In this document: positions 23,151-35,584 of the stretch, one piece after another
How the letters are laid out: each line of letters begins with the position of its first letter
Numbering within the stretch: the first letter of the stretch is position 1
Source: Euborellia annulipes
Taxonomy: Eukaryota > Arthropoda > Insecta > Dermaptera > Anisolabididae
Length of the DNA: 64,000 nt
NCBI GenBank assembly: GCA_023213315.1
Contig: JAKCPI010009463.1
Span: forward strand, 124,001-188,000
Direction of reading: 5' to 3'
Notes under the pieces: generated by a model
The model's database searches: none
What the model was told of the DNA's origin: nothing
Seen by the model: only the letters and a program-made list of their open reading frames with translations
Translations under genes and position numbers: made by a program

Positions 23151-24534
23151 GCAAGTCATTCTTTTACAATGTTTTCGACAGTTTCGGTTTTTATTTTTTT
23201 AAGAATTTCAAGTCCACACGCAAAGAATTACTCCAATTTTTTAAATTTCCCTTGAAATTTATTAAATTTATTGTGAAAAAAATCCTAAATTCCCCGAAGA
23301 TCATCAATTCCTGTTAAATTCTCAATTTACCTAAATTTCCACGAAAATGATAAAATGCCTGCTTGCTTTATTGCTTTTTTTTAATTGGGTCTTAATTAAC
23401 TAGTTAGCTTGAATTTGAGTTTTTAAATGCTTTTTTTCACACTAAATTTAATGAATTTCAAGTGAAATATCAAAAAGTGAGGATTCCCAAAATAACTCAA
23501 AAACCAAAAATCTCTCGACATTCAAATTTTATACTTAGGCTACGTAGCCATTTCGAATGCCTCTTGAGGATTTTTAATAAAATCGACCAAATATTACTAG
23601 TACTTTACTAATGTACTTATTTAGTTTTTTTTTTTTTTTTTTTTTCTCGGTTTACTCCAAGTTAACTGTATCTTTTTTGAAATATAAAACATATCTCCTA
23701 GTATTTTTGATTAATTTTAATTAATTTTACTCAAGTTTTTGAATTATTTATTAATCCACTTTTTTGATATTTTACTTGGAATAAAAAATTCCTAATTCTC
23801 TGGAATGTGGGGTGTGTAAAACAACGAAATTTTACATAACTCCAGAAATTTTTTTTTTATTATTTAGAAGATTTTTTTTTTTAATTTTAAAAATGTAAAA
23901 AGCTTAATGAGACAGATGAACGTATTCCTCCTATTTATACACTACAGTTTGAGGAGAGAGAGAGAGAGAGAGCCTGTTGAATAATCCCCGTGATTTTGCA
24001 AATGTCCCTTGTATCATGTCAAAGGAGTGACATGCCCCTCCGTGTGCTAGTCCCTTCGATGTCATATTGATAAGCAACCCAAGGACGAGGAAGGAACTGA
24101 ATTTAATCGAATAATACCAGGCACTTGACCTCCCTCTATCCTAAGGGAAGGGGGCACTTAGCAATTCCTAATTGTGCCTCACATGTATATTGATGAGTTA
24201 GTTCTCTTTAAGTGATTATTATTATGATCATTATTATACTCCTCAACCATTTCTAATTACTTTTCTTTGAATGAAGGCTGGTGGAGGGGGTTGGGGGCTT
24301 TCTCTCTCTCTCTCTGACTCCGCTCATATATTTTAATTAGGCCATGTTGCATTTGCCCTTTTAAATCATAATTACCTCCACTTGGGGGACTAAATTTCTA
24401 GTTTGTATATAATAAAACATACACTAAATACTATTTGAATTAAATCACCTGGCTTAAAAACTAATTACTTTTTACTTTGTATTTTTTTTGTTTTACAGAA
24501 TAATAAATAAAAATTTCTTCCAATCTCGTTTTTT

Positions 24535-25560
24535 TTTTGTCATCAACAAGATTACAAAATTGAATTAAATTTTTTTTTTTATTAATGAATAAAACAAATA
24601 GCCTACCTTTTGAATTAAAAAATAAAAAGAATTGTAAATTTTTTTTTCCTTTTGCAGTAAAATTTTTATTTTGAATTTTCATCAAAGTTATTGTATAATT
24701 TTTTCCTAATTTTATTTTTCACATAGGTAAAAAAACTAAATAATTAATATAGTTAATTAATACTAGGTGGGCATTCGCCCGCATTTTGCGAGACAATTTT
24801 GCATTTTTATTCAATGTCCTCTCTTTATTTTATAGGCATGTAGTCTGTGGTTATCCAGCCATAAAACCATTATACAACAAATACAAATAATTAATATACA
24901 TGTCCCGCAAAATGTTCTGTATTTTATATGTAACTGTTTTTTTTATAAGATTTAAATAATTATTTTCAATTATTTTAATTATTAATTATTTATGTGACGA
25001 CATTTTTTGTGATATATTTTTACAATTATTTTTTTATATAAGGGAGAATAGTTACAAAAGACAAATAGAATATATTATTAAAGGATTTCGTTTAGAAAAA
25101 AGTATAGGGCTGAATATAAAAATGCCGTCACATAAATAATTGAAAATAATTATTTAAATATTATAAAAAAAATAAATAAATAAATAAAATGCAGAACATT
25201 TTGCGGGACATGTATTCTATTTTATACTATTTGTATTTTTTGTATAATGGTCATATGGCCACAGACTACAAGCCTATAAAAAAATGGGGGACAATGAAGA
25301 GAAATGCAAAACTGTCTTGCAATGTTCAGCCTAATATTAATTAACTATGTTAATAATCTAATTATTCTTATATGAAAAATAATTGGAAATATTTATACAA
25401 TAATGAAAATCCAAAATAAAAATTTTTCTGCAAAGGGAAAAAAATTTTACATTTCTTTTTATATTTCCAAAAATCCAAAAAGTATTTGTTTTAATTATTA
25501 ATTTAAAAAAAAAAATAATAATTCAATTTCGTAATCTAATTTGTTAGTTTGAAAAAAAAA
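24535..25560. repeat. About 1-kb inverted repeat (foldback)
   Basis: Arms of about 480 bp (24535-25010 and 25115-25560) are reverse complements with scattered substitutions, centred near 25055. Landmarks: ACATGTCCCGCAAAATGTTC on the left and its inverse on the right, TTATTTATGTGACG against CGTCACATAAATAA near the centre, and CAGTAAAATTTTTATTTTG against its inverse further out. It has no open frame and no recognised terminus. Confidence 0.88.
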
Positions 25561-25754
25561 TTTGTTATAGGGTATGCTCGGAAAAAATATTGTCACTCAA
25601 TTTAATACTTTTACTTTTACTCTTAATTTAATACTTTACATCGTTTTTAAAAAAATTAATACTTTTTTTTTAATTCAAGAAACTAAAGACTTGTTTTTCT
25701 ATCAAACACAAATTGATTTTTGCCCCTATCCCACAGGCTGTTATAACGTCAAAA

Positions 25755-26060
25755 CTTAGTTTGTGCCTTGATAGATTCAAAGTGGAATCGAAGCCCAGAG
25801 CGTGCAATAAACATATTCATTAAGGCGCTTAGCACTTATCGGCGATTGCAGCCCCCGAGAGGTCTTTGCATCTAATGAGCGCAGGGTTTCTCTCTCTTCC
25901 CTCCTCTCACCATCCATACTAATCGCGTTTTATACTTGGCGATATCTCACCCGCTTAAATATATAAACGGCCGACGAAACGCTCAAAAACGAAAAGCTGC
26001 TTAATGGCATCCAAAAAGTGAGAGAGTGGGAAACTGGGATGATTTATTTATTCATGCTGC
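25755..26060. promoter_or_regulatory. GC-richer island
   Basis: GCGCTTAGCACTTATCGGCG, GCAGCCCCCGAGAGG, TCTAATGAGCGCAGGG and CGGCCGACGAAACGC rise from AT-rich flanks. No coding support. Candidate conserved non-coding element. Confidence 0.3.
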
Positions 26061-26526
26061 CACAACCGCCCCAGACTCAGATTATAACACATACATACAA
26101 GCTAGGGAAAAAAAAAAATTTCGCGTTATGGATATTATTTTTATTAGCCTGCAAAAGGTAGTCTATTCAATTGATTTAATGCCCTTTCCATAACTATTAT
26201 TAATATACATGCAGAGAGAAAGAGAGAAAACAAAACAAGTGTTTAAAAACATGTTTGTTACTGACAAAAACAATGTTATTTTTTTTTAATATTTAATAAA
26301 CATTTACAAATGTCCAAGAATCTTAAAAATTATATTTTTTCCTATAGAATTAGATAATATTAAAACAAAATACACCTGTCTTTTTTTAATCTATATATAA
26401 GCTTATACGAATTGAAACTAGTATTTTCTTGTTTTGACAAAAAGTGATAACTGGTTTGTACTTCAATATATATTATTAAAAACAATTTTCAATAATATGT
26501 TTTATTTTGATTTACAGTTGCACTTT

Positions 26527-26559
26527 GACTGTTTCGGCCCCCATGAAAACCATCATCAG
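26527..26559 (-). ncRNA. Hammerhead-like motif
   Basis: On the minus strand CTGATGA (26553-26559) is followed by a GG/CC helix with G-U pairs, then GAAAC and AGTC. N7 is T, as in textbook hammerheads. Helix I is only two or three pairs. Confidence 0.4.
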
Positions 26560-27897
26560 AACCGAAAAAGATAGAATTCATACATGTTTAATTCAGCTCC
26601 AAAACATGATCATTCTTAGTCAAAAGTTTTTTAACAAATAAAAAAGCAATTTGATACAAATATCAAATTTTGTTCAAGGAAGAAAACACTAGTTTCTTTA
26701 TATATAGAGAGAGATACCAGCAACTAAAAGCCCGCCTTCGGCCAGGGAGCTGCGGCCCTTGGACCCCCTTGCTCGCCTTCGGTGAGCAATTGCAAAATTT
26801 TAAAGTTTTAAATTTCCATTTTTATTGTACAAGTAACCTTTCAACTAAACACATGCCGTTGTATGATATTAAGATCATTGTTAAGTCTTTAAACGAATAC
26901 ATTGTTAATGTTTGTTGAGATTGTTTAATAATGTCAACAGACTATCTTGTCTACATAATTAGTATACACTATGACTATATTCTTATTGCTAATTTTTTAT
27001 TTCACCTCATTGGAATATGAAAAGAATACACAAGAGAATACGAATGACGTCTTTTTTTTTAACCATCAGAAGCTTTATCTTAAATTAATTTAAAATTTGC
27101 CTCCAGCCTTATTTCTTCTCCATTATGCAAAACAAATTCCCAAGGTAAACACAAGGTGTTGGTTAAATTTACTAAGCTGAGAAATTATTATTTTTTTATT
27201 AAACATTAATATAACACATAAAAATAATGCTAATGAATGAATTATTTTAATGAATTTATGTTTTTATGTTGGCAGCTTGGATATATCGGACTCGTCCATC
27301 AGATTTTACGATAATTAATTTAGAATGCAAAAAATAAATTTTTTTTTTTTTATAGCCATTTTATGCCTTGTTCTGCCCTCAATTCCATGAGAACAGGTTT
27401 TCATTGTCAAAAAAAAGCTTCCTTTATTTACAAAAGGTTAAGAAATTTAAAATTTTATATATTTATCGACTATTAATTAAATTATTATAATAATAAATTA
27501 TTATCTAGTGACAATTTGATTAGTTACAACACATTTTATCACAATAATTTTTAATTTATTTATTATTATTATTTTTATCGTAAAATTAAATGCATAGATA
27601 GATAAAAAAAAAAAAAAAAATAGATAAATTAATTAGGTGATCTAATTTTCATAGAAAATTTATTATATTAATTTAATATTCTATTATTATTAACTATCTT
27701 TTATTTTAAATAATATGATGATAATATTAAAAATTACAAAAAAAAAAAAAAATTTAATGCTGTTATATCGAAATTTCTTATCGTACCTAAAAATTGCCCC
27801 ACTAATTTATTATTATTTGAATTCCTATCGGGATCCCTGTTTAATCACCCGTGGTTCTTTCATGCACAAAGACACACACCTCAAACCCAACCGGCTC

Positions 27898-28008
27898 GCC
27901 CTCGGGTTTGGTGTAGTTGGTATCGGGCCTGCCTTGTATTCCAAGGGTCGCGGGTTCGGATCCCAAGCAATCCTATGATTATATTTAAGCCATTTGGATA
28001 CCAAATTA
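27898..28008 (+). repeat. SINE-A copy, 3'-truncated
   Basis: Head GCCCTCGGGTTTGGTGTAGT, B-box word GTCGCGGGTTCGGATCCC and AAGCCATTTGGATACC; the tail is missing. Confidence 0.78.
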
Positions 28009-28439
28009 CCTATTACATGTATAATAAAATATAAAAACCTTTTTCGGAATTGTTTAGACTCGTCACAACTAATTGATAGATTATAAATTTTATCGCATAA
28101 AACGGGAAGCGGATCACTGATCACGAGAACAGATCTTCAAAGAATAAAAACCCATATAAAGCATAATTTATTAATTTTTTAGCTTTTATTGATTAGCAAC
28201 CAAATATCTGAATTTTTTTTTTATAATTTTCCTTGGAATTAGAAACGTTTTGTCCGTTTTAGGATGATATCTATTATAGATAGAACGAACAAATTGATTC
28301 TCTACTCTAATATGTTCCCTTTGTAAGCTAATCAATAATAGTATATATAGAGAAAAGGTATGTATTTATTTATCGCGCTCGTTGATTAGATTCAAGTTTT
28401 TGTGTGTTGTTTGTAAAATCTATGGAGAGAATTTAATAT

Positions 28440-28620
28440 AAATGACGTGCTTGGAGATTGGCGCGTTGTCTTTCCGGGCACGCATCTCATATCCCGGGCA
28501 GGACGGTTTTATTGCGACACAACAAACATGCGACACACACATGCATGCATGCAGACCGATCCCTCACCCTCAACTCCCAATATCCTTAGCACACTTGCTC
28601 TCTCTCTCTCTCTGGACCAA
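28440..28620. promoter_or_regulatory. GC-richer island with a (CT)n end
   Basis: CTTGGAGATTGGCGCGTTGT, CCGGGCACGC, ATCCCGGGCAGGACGG, repeated GCATGCATGCATG and a (CT)n run at about 28597-28613. Overlapping open frames match nothing and are best treated as chance. Confidence 0.25.
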
Positions 28621-29148
28621 CCACCAATTTACTTGTGTGCGTGTGTTTCTTCTTCTTTTTTTTCCCCTCTTTCTCTCTTTTTTTTACATCTATAGAATTT
28701 CAATATGGCAATTTTAACCATGCCTCCGAGTATATTGCCAGACATGGAATGCTTATATGATGACGACACACATCGCTAAAGTAAAATGGCTGTCGAATTA
28801 TTTATTGGGGATGATATTGTCTGATCTAGAAAAGAAAAGAGAACGACTTTATTATGATTCATTCAACTATTTATTGAATTCAAAAAGGATGTTTTAATAT
28901 TAAAAAACTTTATGGAAGGGAAAATTTTATATATTCTAGAATTGTCTGGATGGATTATTATAATAATATATTTTCATATGTAGAGTATCAATATTTTCAC
29001 GTCCTAACTTTTTTTTTTTTAGACAATTAATATATTCAATTTTATTAGATTTTTTAATTTTCGTATTTGTCTTTGAATCAATTATATTTTTTTTTCTAAC
29101 TGAAACTTAACACTTTGGGGATCAATATAATGTATTATATTATATTAT

Positions 29149-29447
29149 CCCTCCCAAACTGTGAACCGCGGCGCCCCAGGGCGCCGTGAAAATTTACCTA
29201 TACAAAATATATTAATTTTTCGCAATTAGTCGAAAAATTAAAGTTAGGAGTTTTAATTATTGATTAAATAAAAATGTAAACATAAGAGGTAGGCCTATAA
29301 AGATATCAAAGTGTTGATTTGAATTTGAAATAAAAAAAAACTATTGTCACATTTGTTATCATATGCCCTGATATTTGACATGGGGCGCCACAAAAAAATT
29401 CTGATATATTTAGGGCGCCGGGAACCGAAAAAGTTTGGGAACCCTTG
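29149..29447. mobile_element. hAT-like MITE
   Basis: CCTCCCAAACTGTGAACCGC...GGGCGCC on the left and GGGCGCCGGGAACC...AGTTTGGGAACCC on the right form imperfect inverted termini of the widespread TTCCCAAACT type. The flanks are TATTAT-rich on both sides, but no exact 8-bp duplication could be fixed. Confidence 0.7.
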
Positions 29448-29494
29448 TATTATAGCATGATATATTATGAAGTAGAGGCTTTCATAGTTGTTAT

Positions 29495-29745
29495 CATTAA
29501 TAAAATAATTTTGTTTTCGGTTTAACTGTGGTTTATTTGTAAAAATTATAACATTTCGGCCAATCATGCCTTTTTAAGGTTCAATTCAGTTAAGATTACA
29601 AATGGCAATCAAAATGAGATTATCACAGATGTAATAACTTTTGTAATCTTAACTAAATTGTACCTGAAGAAGGCTACATGATTGGCCGAAAAGTTGTAAT
29701 TTTTACAAATAAACCATTGTTAAGCCGAAAACAAAATTATTTTAT
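29495..29745. repeat. Inverted repeat with a hammerhead-like motif in each arm
   Basis: GGTTTATTTGTAAAAATTAT on the left is inverted as ATTTTTACAAATAAACC on the right, and AATAATTTTGTTTTCGG is inverted as CCGAAAACAAAATTATT. TTGGCCGAAA-type words sit in both arms. The left motif has lost its 5' core. Confidence 0.8.
29661..29698 (+). ncRNA. Hammerhead-like motif
   Basis: TAC/GTA helix I (29661-29663, 29696-29698), core CTGAAGA (29664-29670), a GGC...GCC helix II and GAAAA with GTT. The helix III palindrome is changed to AAGT, so activity is doubtful. Confidence 0.38.
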
Positions 29746-29849
29746 CAATATTATAGGCCTATATATATTAATATTTTTATTTGTTCAAGGTATTTTTCGC
29801 ATTCTGGGCAATTGATTGTTATTCAATTCATTTGAAATAATTTTTTTTC

Positions 29850-29925
29850 GACTGGGACGGGATGCGAACATTTGATCTTCGGCACCAGAAACTAATACTC
29901 TACCTCTGAGCCATATGTCAAGAGC
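29850..29925 (-). repeat. tRNA-like fragment (SINE remnant)
   Basis: The minus strand reads ATGGCTCAGAGGTAGAGTAT (a good A-box/D-arm) and then ATGTTCGCATCCC (B-box-like). There is no matched acceptor stem, so a SINE head is likelier than a tRNA gene. Confidence 0.5.
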
Positions 29926-30649
29926 AATATATTATATTTATAAAATAAAGATTGATTATGACATGTGTTTCTCAACAAAAAAAATTGTGAAGTTAAGAAA
30001 TCACTACAAAATTAAAAATAATAAATTCGTATTAAATAGGCTCACAAATTTTATAAAATTTAAAAAATTTGATCTTACTATTCAAGTGAGTGCATTAGGC
30101 GATTACATTAATTAATTAAAATAGATAGCAACAACGTTTCGGTTCTTGATGAGAAAAAAGTTAATGGTATATTTGGGTGTGCGTGTGTGTTGACACTGTT
30201 GCTTAAGCTCCAAGTGTATCCCTGTGTGTGTATGTGTATTTGCACTTGCGGGGATGGCAAGAGAGAGGACTCGCTTGATTTGGCGCATGAATAATTCAAG
30301 CTTGGGCTGCCTTAGCAACCCGTCGACGGGGACGTCGACGTCGTCCGGGGGGAGAAACTCTGATTACATGTCGCAATGCTAAACTTCTTTACTTTACATT
30401 GCCAGCTATCATAGAAGTAGGGGGGGGGGTGGAGTGGTTAGAGTAGTTGCATGGCTAGTAGCTGCCTTTCAATAATCAAATCACAACCGCACTTGAACAT
30501 TACAACTCCCTCTATTATATCCCCCTCCTTCTTGTTATTTATAAAATATAATCTACTGTACTAGGCACAGAGTATCCCGCTCTAAAATAAAATAGATGTT
30601 TATCAAATTATTAATAAAAATTCATAAATGAAAATATTGAGACTTTAGA

Positions 30650-30862
30650 ATATAGTGGCTAACTTAAATATAAAATTTCAACCTCCTAACTCTTTTCGTT
30701 CTTGAGATATTTTGTTCACAGACACACATATACACACAGACAGACAGACAGACCATGTCGCGAAAACCACTTTTTTGGATTCAGGGGACCTCGAAACGTG
30801 TATATCCATCAAAATCTTGACATCGAATTTTTGACATGAATCCAATACTTTCTCTCTATATA
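30650..30862 (-). repeat. R1 copy, split by the 1.57-kb palindrome
   Basis: The minus strand reads from the TATATAGAGAGAAAGTATTG hub through ATTCGATGTCAAGATTTTG and the ATATCTCAAGAACGAAAAG word. The palindrome inserted in its TATATA hub; the rest of the hub reappears at 32434-32470. Confidence 0.78.
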
Positions 30863-32433
30863 CCGGGTGGGCCAATAGTGCGTGGACGGTAGATTGTGGG
30901 CTTATTAACGGACATTTTTAAAAATTGTTGATCGCACATAATGTGGGGCCTTTAGGGCTACAAATTAAAAATATTTTTGTTCCAATTGCACCTCATATAC
31001 AGGGTGGTCCATATCAAAGTTATGTTTTTTTAAATGGAAAGCCCTGTATATTATTGCATATTTGGATTCTACAGCCAATTTTAGTATGAGTTTATGTCAT
31101 GCAATGTATTCTAAACCAAACCGTTTAGCCGCAAATCGGGCTTTAGTGAAAAAACTGCTGTCTGAAAAAAATTGAGTATCGAGTGAACCATAAAACTTAG
31201 GGGACTGTTCTTTTGTGAGGTTACTAACCATGAAATGTACTAATGTAGGCCAGACGGGTAAACCGGAATTATTCTTGTGTTGGGAGATATGGCTATGCCA
31301 ATTTGGAAAATTTCAATCATGGATAACTTGATTATTTCAAATGGAACATGCTACTTTTCTTTATGCCATGGGACGTGAAATTCAATTATCTTTCAGCTGA
31401 TATAAGGTTGTCTATATCTATCTTTGGTAGTTTTCTTTTTATTCCAAAATATTTGATAACGAAAAAAAAAAATATTTATTATAGACAAAATAATTGAAAT
31501 AACAATCCAAACGCAAAACAAAATTGTAATAAATGGAAAAAATATGCTAAATATTCGAAAATGTCTTTAAATTTCCCTTAAAATCATTTATTTGAACTCC
31601 TCGAAGAAGTCCTGCTTGCTCAAATTCGGGTTATGATTTGTCAACAAGATGGCGCACCCCCTAACCTGAACATGACCCAAATTTCTTTTTTTCGAGAAGT
31701 TCAAATAAATGATTTTAAGGGAAATTTAAAGACATTTTCGAATATTTAGCATATTTTTTCCATTTATTACAATTTTGTTTTGCGTTTGGATTGTTTTTTC
31801 AATTATTTTGTCTATAATAAATATTTTTTTTTTTTTGTTATCAGATATTTTGGAATAAAAAGAAAACTACCAAAGATAGATATAGACAACCTTATATCAG
31901 CTGAAAGCTAATTAAATTTCTCGTCCCATGGCATAAAAAAAGTAGCATGTTCCATTTGAAATAATCAAGTTATCCATGATTGAAATTTTTCAAATTGGCA
32001 TAGCCATATCTCACAACACAAGAATAATTCCGGGGTACCCATCTGGCCTACATTAGTACATTTCATGGTTATTAACATCACAAAAGAACAGTCCCCTAAG
32101 TTTTATGGTTCACTCGATATTCAATTTTTTTCAGACAGCAGTTTTTTCACTAAAGCCCGATTTGCGGCTAAACGGTTTGGTTTAGAATACATTGCATGAC
32201 ATAAACTCATACTAAAATTGGCTGTAGAATCCAAATATGCAATAATATACAGGGCGTTCCATTTAAAAAAACATAACTTTGATATGGACCACCCTGTATA
32301 TGAGGTGCAATTGGAACAAAAATATTTTTAATTTGTAGCCCTAAAGGCCCCACATTATGTGCGATCAACAATTTTTAAAAATGTCCGTTAATAAGCCCAC
32401 AATCTACCGTCCACCCACTATTGGCCCACCCGG
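30863..32433. mobile_element. 1.57-kb palindromic (foldback) element
   Basis: CCGGGTGGGCCAATAGTG opens the element and CACTATTGGCCCACCCGG closes it, with TA on each side. Arms of about 740 bp (30863-31605 and 31691-32433) match almost base for base in inverse around 31648 with almost no length difference, leaving about 85-100 bases at the centre. Subterminal CAGGGTGGTCCATATC words are also inverted. No transposase frame exists. It is probably a large MITE or foldback transposon. Confidence 0.9.
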
Positions 32434-32470
32434 TATATATTAACATATATATAGAGGTAAGAGAAAGTAA
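32434..32470 (-). repeat. Remainder of the split R1 hub
   Basis: TATATATTAACATATATATA then GAGGTAAGAGAAAGTA completes the hub interrupted at 30862. Confidence 0.65.
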
Positions 32471-33210
32471 AAATTCGTAAACATTCAAATTTTATAAAAT
32501 TTTAATAAGTTTTCTATCAACTTTATTTTTTTTAAATTTAGAGTTTATTAGTAAAGTGAGTGCATTAGCGATTAGATTAATTAATTAAACTATCTGGCAG
32601 CAACGTTTCGGAGATGTAATTATTTCCGATAGCAGCTTGACTGGAAAGTCTTGAAATTTTATATCATTTTATATCAAAACTGATTTCTTTAACGCAAATT
32701 CCATCAAAATATCAAAAATAATTTCTTTAACTCGATTTTTTTATTTACTTTAAAAAATTTCTTAATTCAAGAAAATTATAAATTCATAATTTTGTATTAT
32801 TGAAATTAATTTTTTTATTTTTTAAATTTCTACTCGGCCGGTTGGCTGTCGTTTTTCAGCACCACACATTTTTTTTATATTACTATTGAAAAAATCCATT
32901 TTTTCAATGTATTAACAAAAGTTACTCAATTATCAAGTATTTTTTTTTGTTAATACAGTACGGTATAATGGATCCGACATTAATCATTCAATATTACTAA
33001 TAACAAAGTTTTTTTTTTGTCCAAATAAATGTATATTTATTTATCCAGACTAATAAGTCTGGTCTATTGTTAAGTAAAAATTTGGATTTTAATTTAAAGA
33101 GATTAACTCAAGAAGAAATTGTAATTTTTGGTTAGTTGCATTTTTTATCAAAATTATAAAATCTTAAGAGTACTAAACTAATTGTTTAAAATAAAAAATC
33201 CCACTGTAGG

Positions 33211-33509
33211 TAGGGACACGAAAAAAGTATCGATACTTACTGGTATCGATACTTTTGTTTCGATACTAGTACTTTTTTTACTCGATACTTTTTTGATACT
33301 TTTTGGTATCGATACTTTCCTTTCGATACGATACCAAGCACAAGTTTCGATACTTTTTTTGACACCACCTCTAGGGACACTTAAAAAGTATCGATACTTA
33401 CTGGTATCGATACTTTTGTTTCGATACTAGTACTTTTTTACTCGATACTTTCCTTTCGATACGATACCAAGTACAAGTATCGATATTTTTTTTCGATACC
33501 GTATCCCTA
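33211..33509. mobile_element. hAT-like MITE with six TATCGATA sites
   Basis: TAGGGACAC...GTATCCCTA termini, with the exact 8-bp duplication ACTGTAGG at 33203-33210 and 33510-33517. The interior is an imperfect two-unit tandem array with six copies of TATCGATA and many CGATAC words. No transposase. Confidence 0.9.
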
Positions 33510-34079
33510 ACTGTAGGAGAGTGATTTGGGTTACTTCTCAATGCTTAACCTCCAAAAAAAAAAAGACTGCAATTAAATTCAACTATAAATTAATTTTAGT
33601 ATAATCATATATTCTTAATCCATCAATTGTTTGATAATATTAACGAAATTTATTCATTCATTTTCTTTTTTTTTTTTTTTCTTATTATTTAGATATTTTT
33701 AATTTCGTTTGTAAATAAAATTTAGCATTCAAATAGGTAAGGTTAATTGTAAAATAATTTAATTAATGAATTTAAGATAAAATTTTATTAAGAGAAAAAA
33801 TATAATACATCCCTGTATATAAGAAAATAAATAAATTTTATTATTTTTTTTTTTTTTTTAAACCGAAATTACCATATTGAAGTGTGATAATAAAGGGTAT
33901 AAAAGAGCTATGGTTTACAACATAAATTATGATTTATGCATATAAAAATAATATCATTGGAAATCCATCTCTTTGGAATGCGTAAACAGAGAGAGTGGGA
34001 TGGGGGATGCGAGTGAGAGAGAGAGAAAAAAAAACGGATAATTAAATAAACGCCATCAAATAAATCATAAATTTTCGGT

Positions 34080-34340
34080 CTGCTAATGCAGTGCTTTTAG
34101 CCTTCCATACGGGGGTTTAGAAGAGAGCAAAAAAAAAAAAAAAAACCGGCACCGACATCTATACACGGGCCATTATTTGCGGGAGTGGAATAAACAGGGT
34201 GACGCTTGGGAGGCGAAATCGATCCTAATCGAACCAAACACAAGACGAGGGGGTTGTTGGGTAAAAAAAAAAAAAAAACACAAGCCCCCATCTCTAGGCT
34301 AAGCCCCCCCAAACCCCGTCGACGCGCGTCTTCGTCCGGG
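34080..34340. promoter_or_regulatory. GC-richer island with poly(A) interruptions
   Basis: CCGGCACCGACATCTATAC, GCTTGGGAGGCGAAATCGAT, and CCCCGTCGACGCGCGTC separated by two A runs of 15 or more. The minus-strand frame across it is compositional. Confidence 0.25.
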
Positions 34341-34809
34341 ATTTAAAAATGTATTCGAAAATCTTGACGAAATTCAATAGAGAGAGAGAGAAGAGAGAAG
34401 AGAGAGGGCTTCTTGTTTTATGTCGCCGGAAATTTTATCATAGATTGTGTTCTTGTTGTTGTTGAGTGGGGGAACAATTCAATTTGTTTATAAAAATGGA
34501 AGAAGATAAGTAAAAAATAACTAATCATCGAATCTTTTTTTTTTCTTCCCTTTTTTTATTTTTTCTTATCTTTGAGTCAAATGCAATAAATTTTAGAAAA
34601 AAAAAAAAATTAATTGAAAATTTTCTATGTATAGGCCTAATTAAAAAACAATTTATAAACCTAAATATTTTATCAATTAAAAACTGAAATTAGGCTATAT
34701 ACCTTAGTAAGTTTAATATTTTAATTCTTGAAGATTTCTATAATTGGACCCTGTTACGCATTAGTGTGTCAAGCGCCATCTACCGAGATTTGAGAAAATT
34801 AACAAGTTT

Positions 34810-34865
34810 TACTTTCTCTTAGCCTATATATGAAATATATAGAGAGAGAAAGTATTGCGATCATT
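34810..34865 (+). repeat. R1 hub only
   Basis: TACTTTCTCTTAGCCTATAT followed by TATATAGAGAGAGAAAGTAT; flanked by the GGCGCTTGACACACTAATGC word and its inverse (34764-34786 and 35021-35050), so it lies in the loop of another inverted repeat. Confidence 0.6.
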
Positions 34866-35584
34866 TTGTTTTGATTAGATTATATATAATTTTTTTTGTC
34901 AATTGTGGAAGTAACATTAAATATAAATTTTTTATAGGACATATTTCATAAAAAATACTATTTAATTACAGTATTTGAAACAATATTCCGTGCTTAACTC
35001 AATTTTTAATTTTTTTTTTGGCGCTTGACACACTAATGCATAACAGGGTCCAATTAATGCTTAAGCTTTCTACGTAAATAAATAATTTAAATTAGTAATT
35101 TGCAAACATTTGAAATAATACGTGTTTAATTTTTTTAAATTATAAAAATTTAAATTTTATGCTCTTCTACTCAAAAAAATATCGAAAAAAAAATATAAGA
35201 TGACCCATATTCAATTGACATAAACAAAAACTGAAACTAAACGGCCTCAGATAACTAAAAAAAAAAAAACCTAAAAAATATTTCTAAGCTTAACAACTTT
35301 TCTTTAAAAATATTACTAAAGAGCTAAAAATGTCTCTTTAAAATAAAAGAGAAAAGAAATACGCCATTTTGTTTTTTTTCTTTTCTCTCTATTTTGATTG
35401 GTTATTTTAAAGGACCAATAACAAATATATTTATGTAATTATTTTATGATTTGGGAGGAGTTAAATTTCTTTTTTTAAAGAAATAATTTTTTTTTTCAGC
35501 CTTCTTTTTTCTAAATCCCTCCCTCAATCATAAAATAACTAATACATAAACTTTATTGGTTCTGTAACCAATCACCATTTTTAC

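Noticed and set aside
30100..32620. Additional hammerheads at GAAACGTT words (30130 and 32600, minus strand)
   Set aside because: The 3' half is present but no CTGANGA core lies at the right distance.
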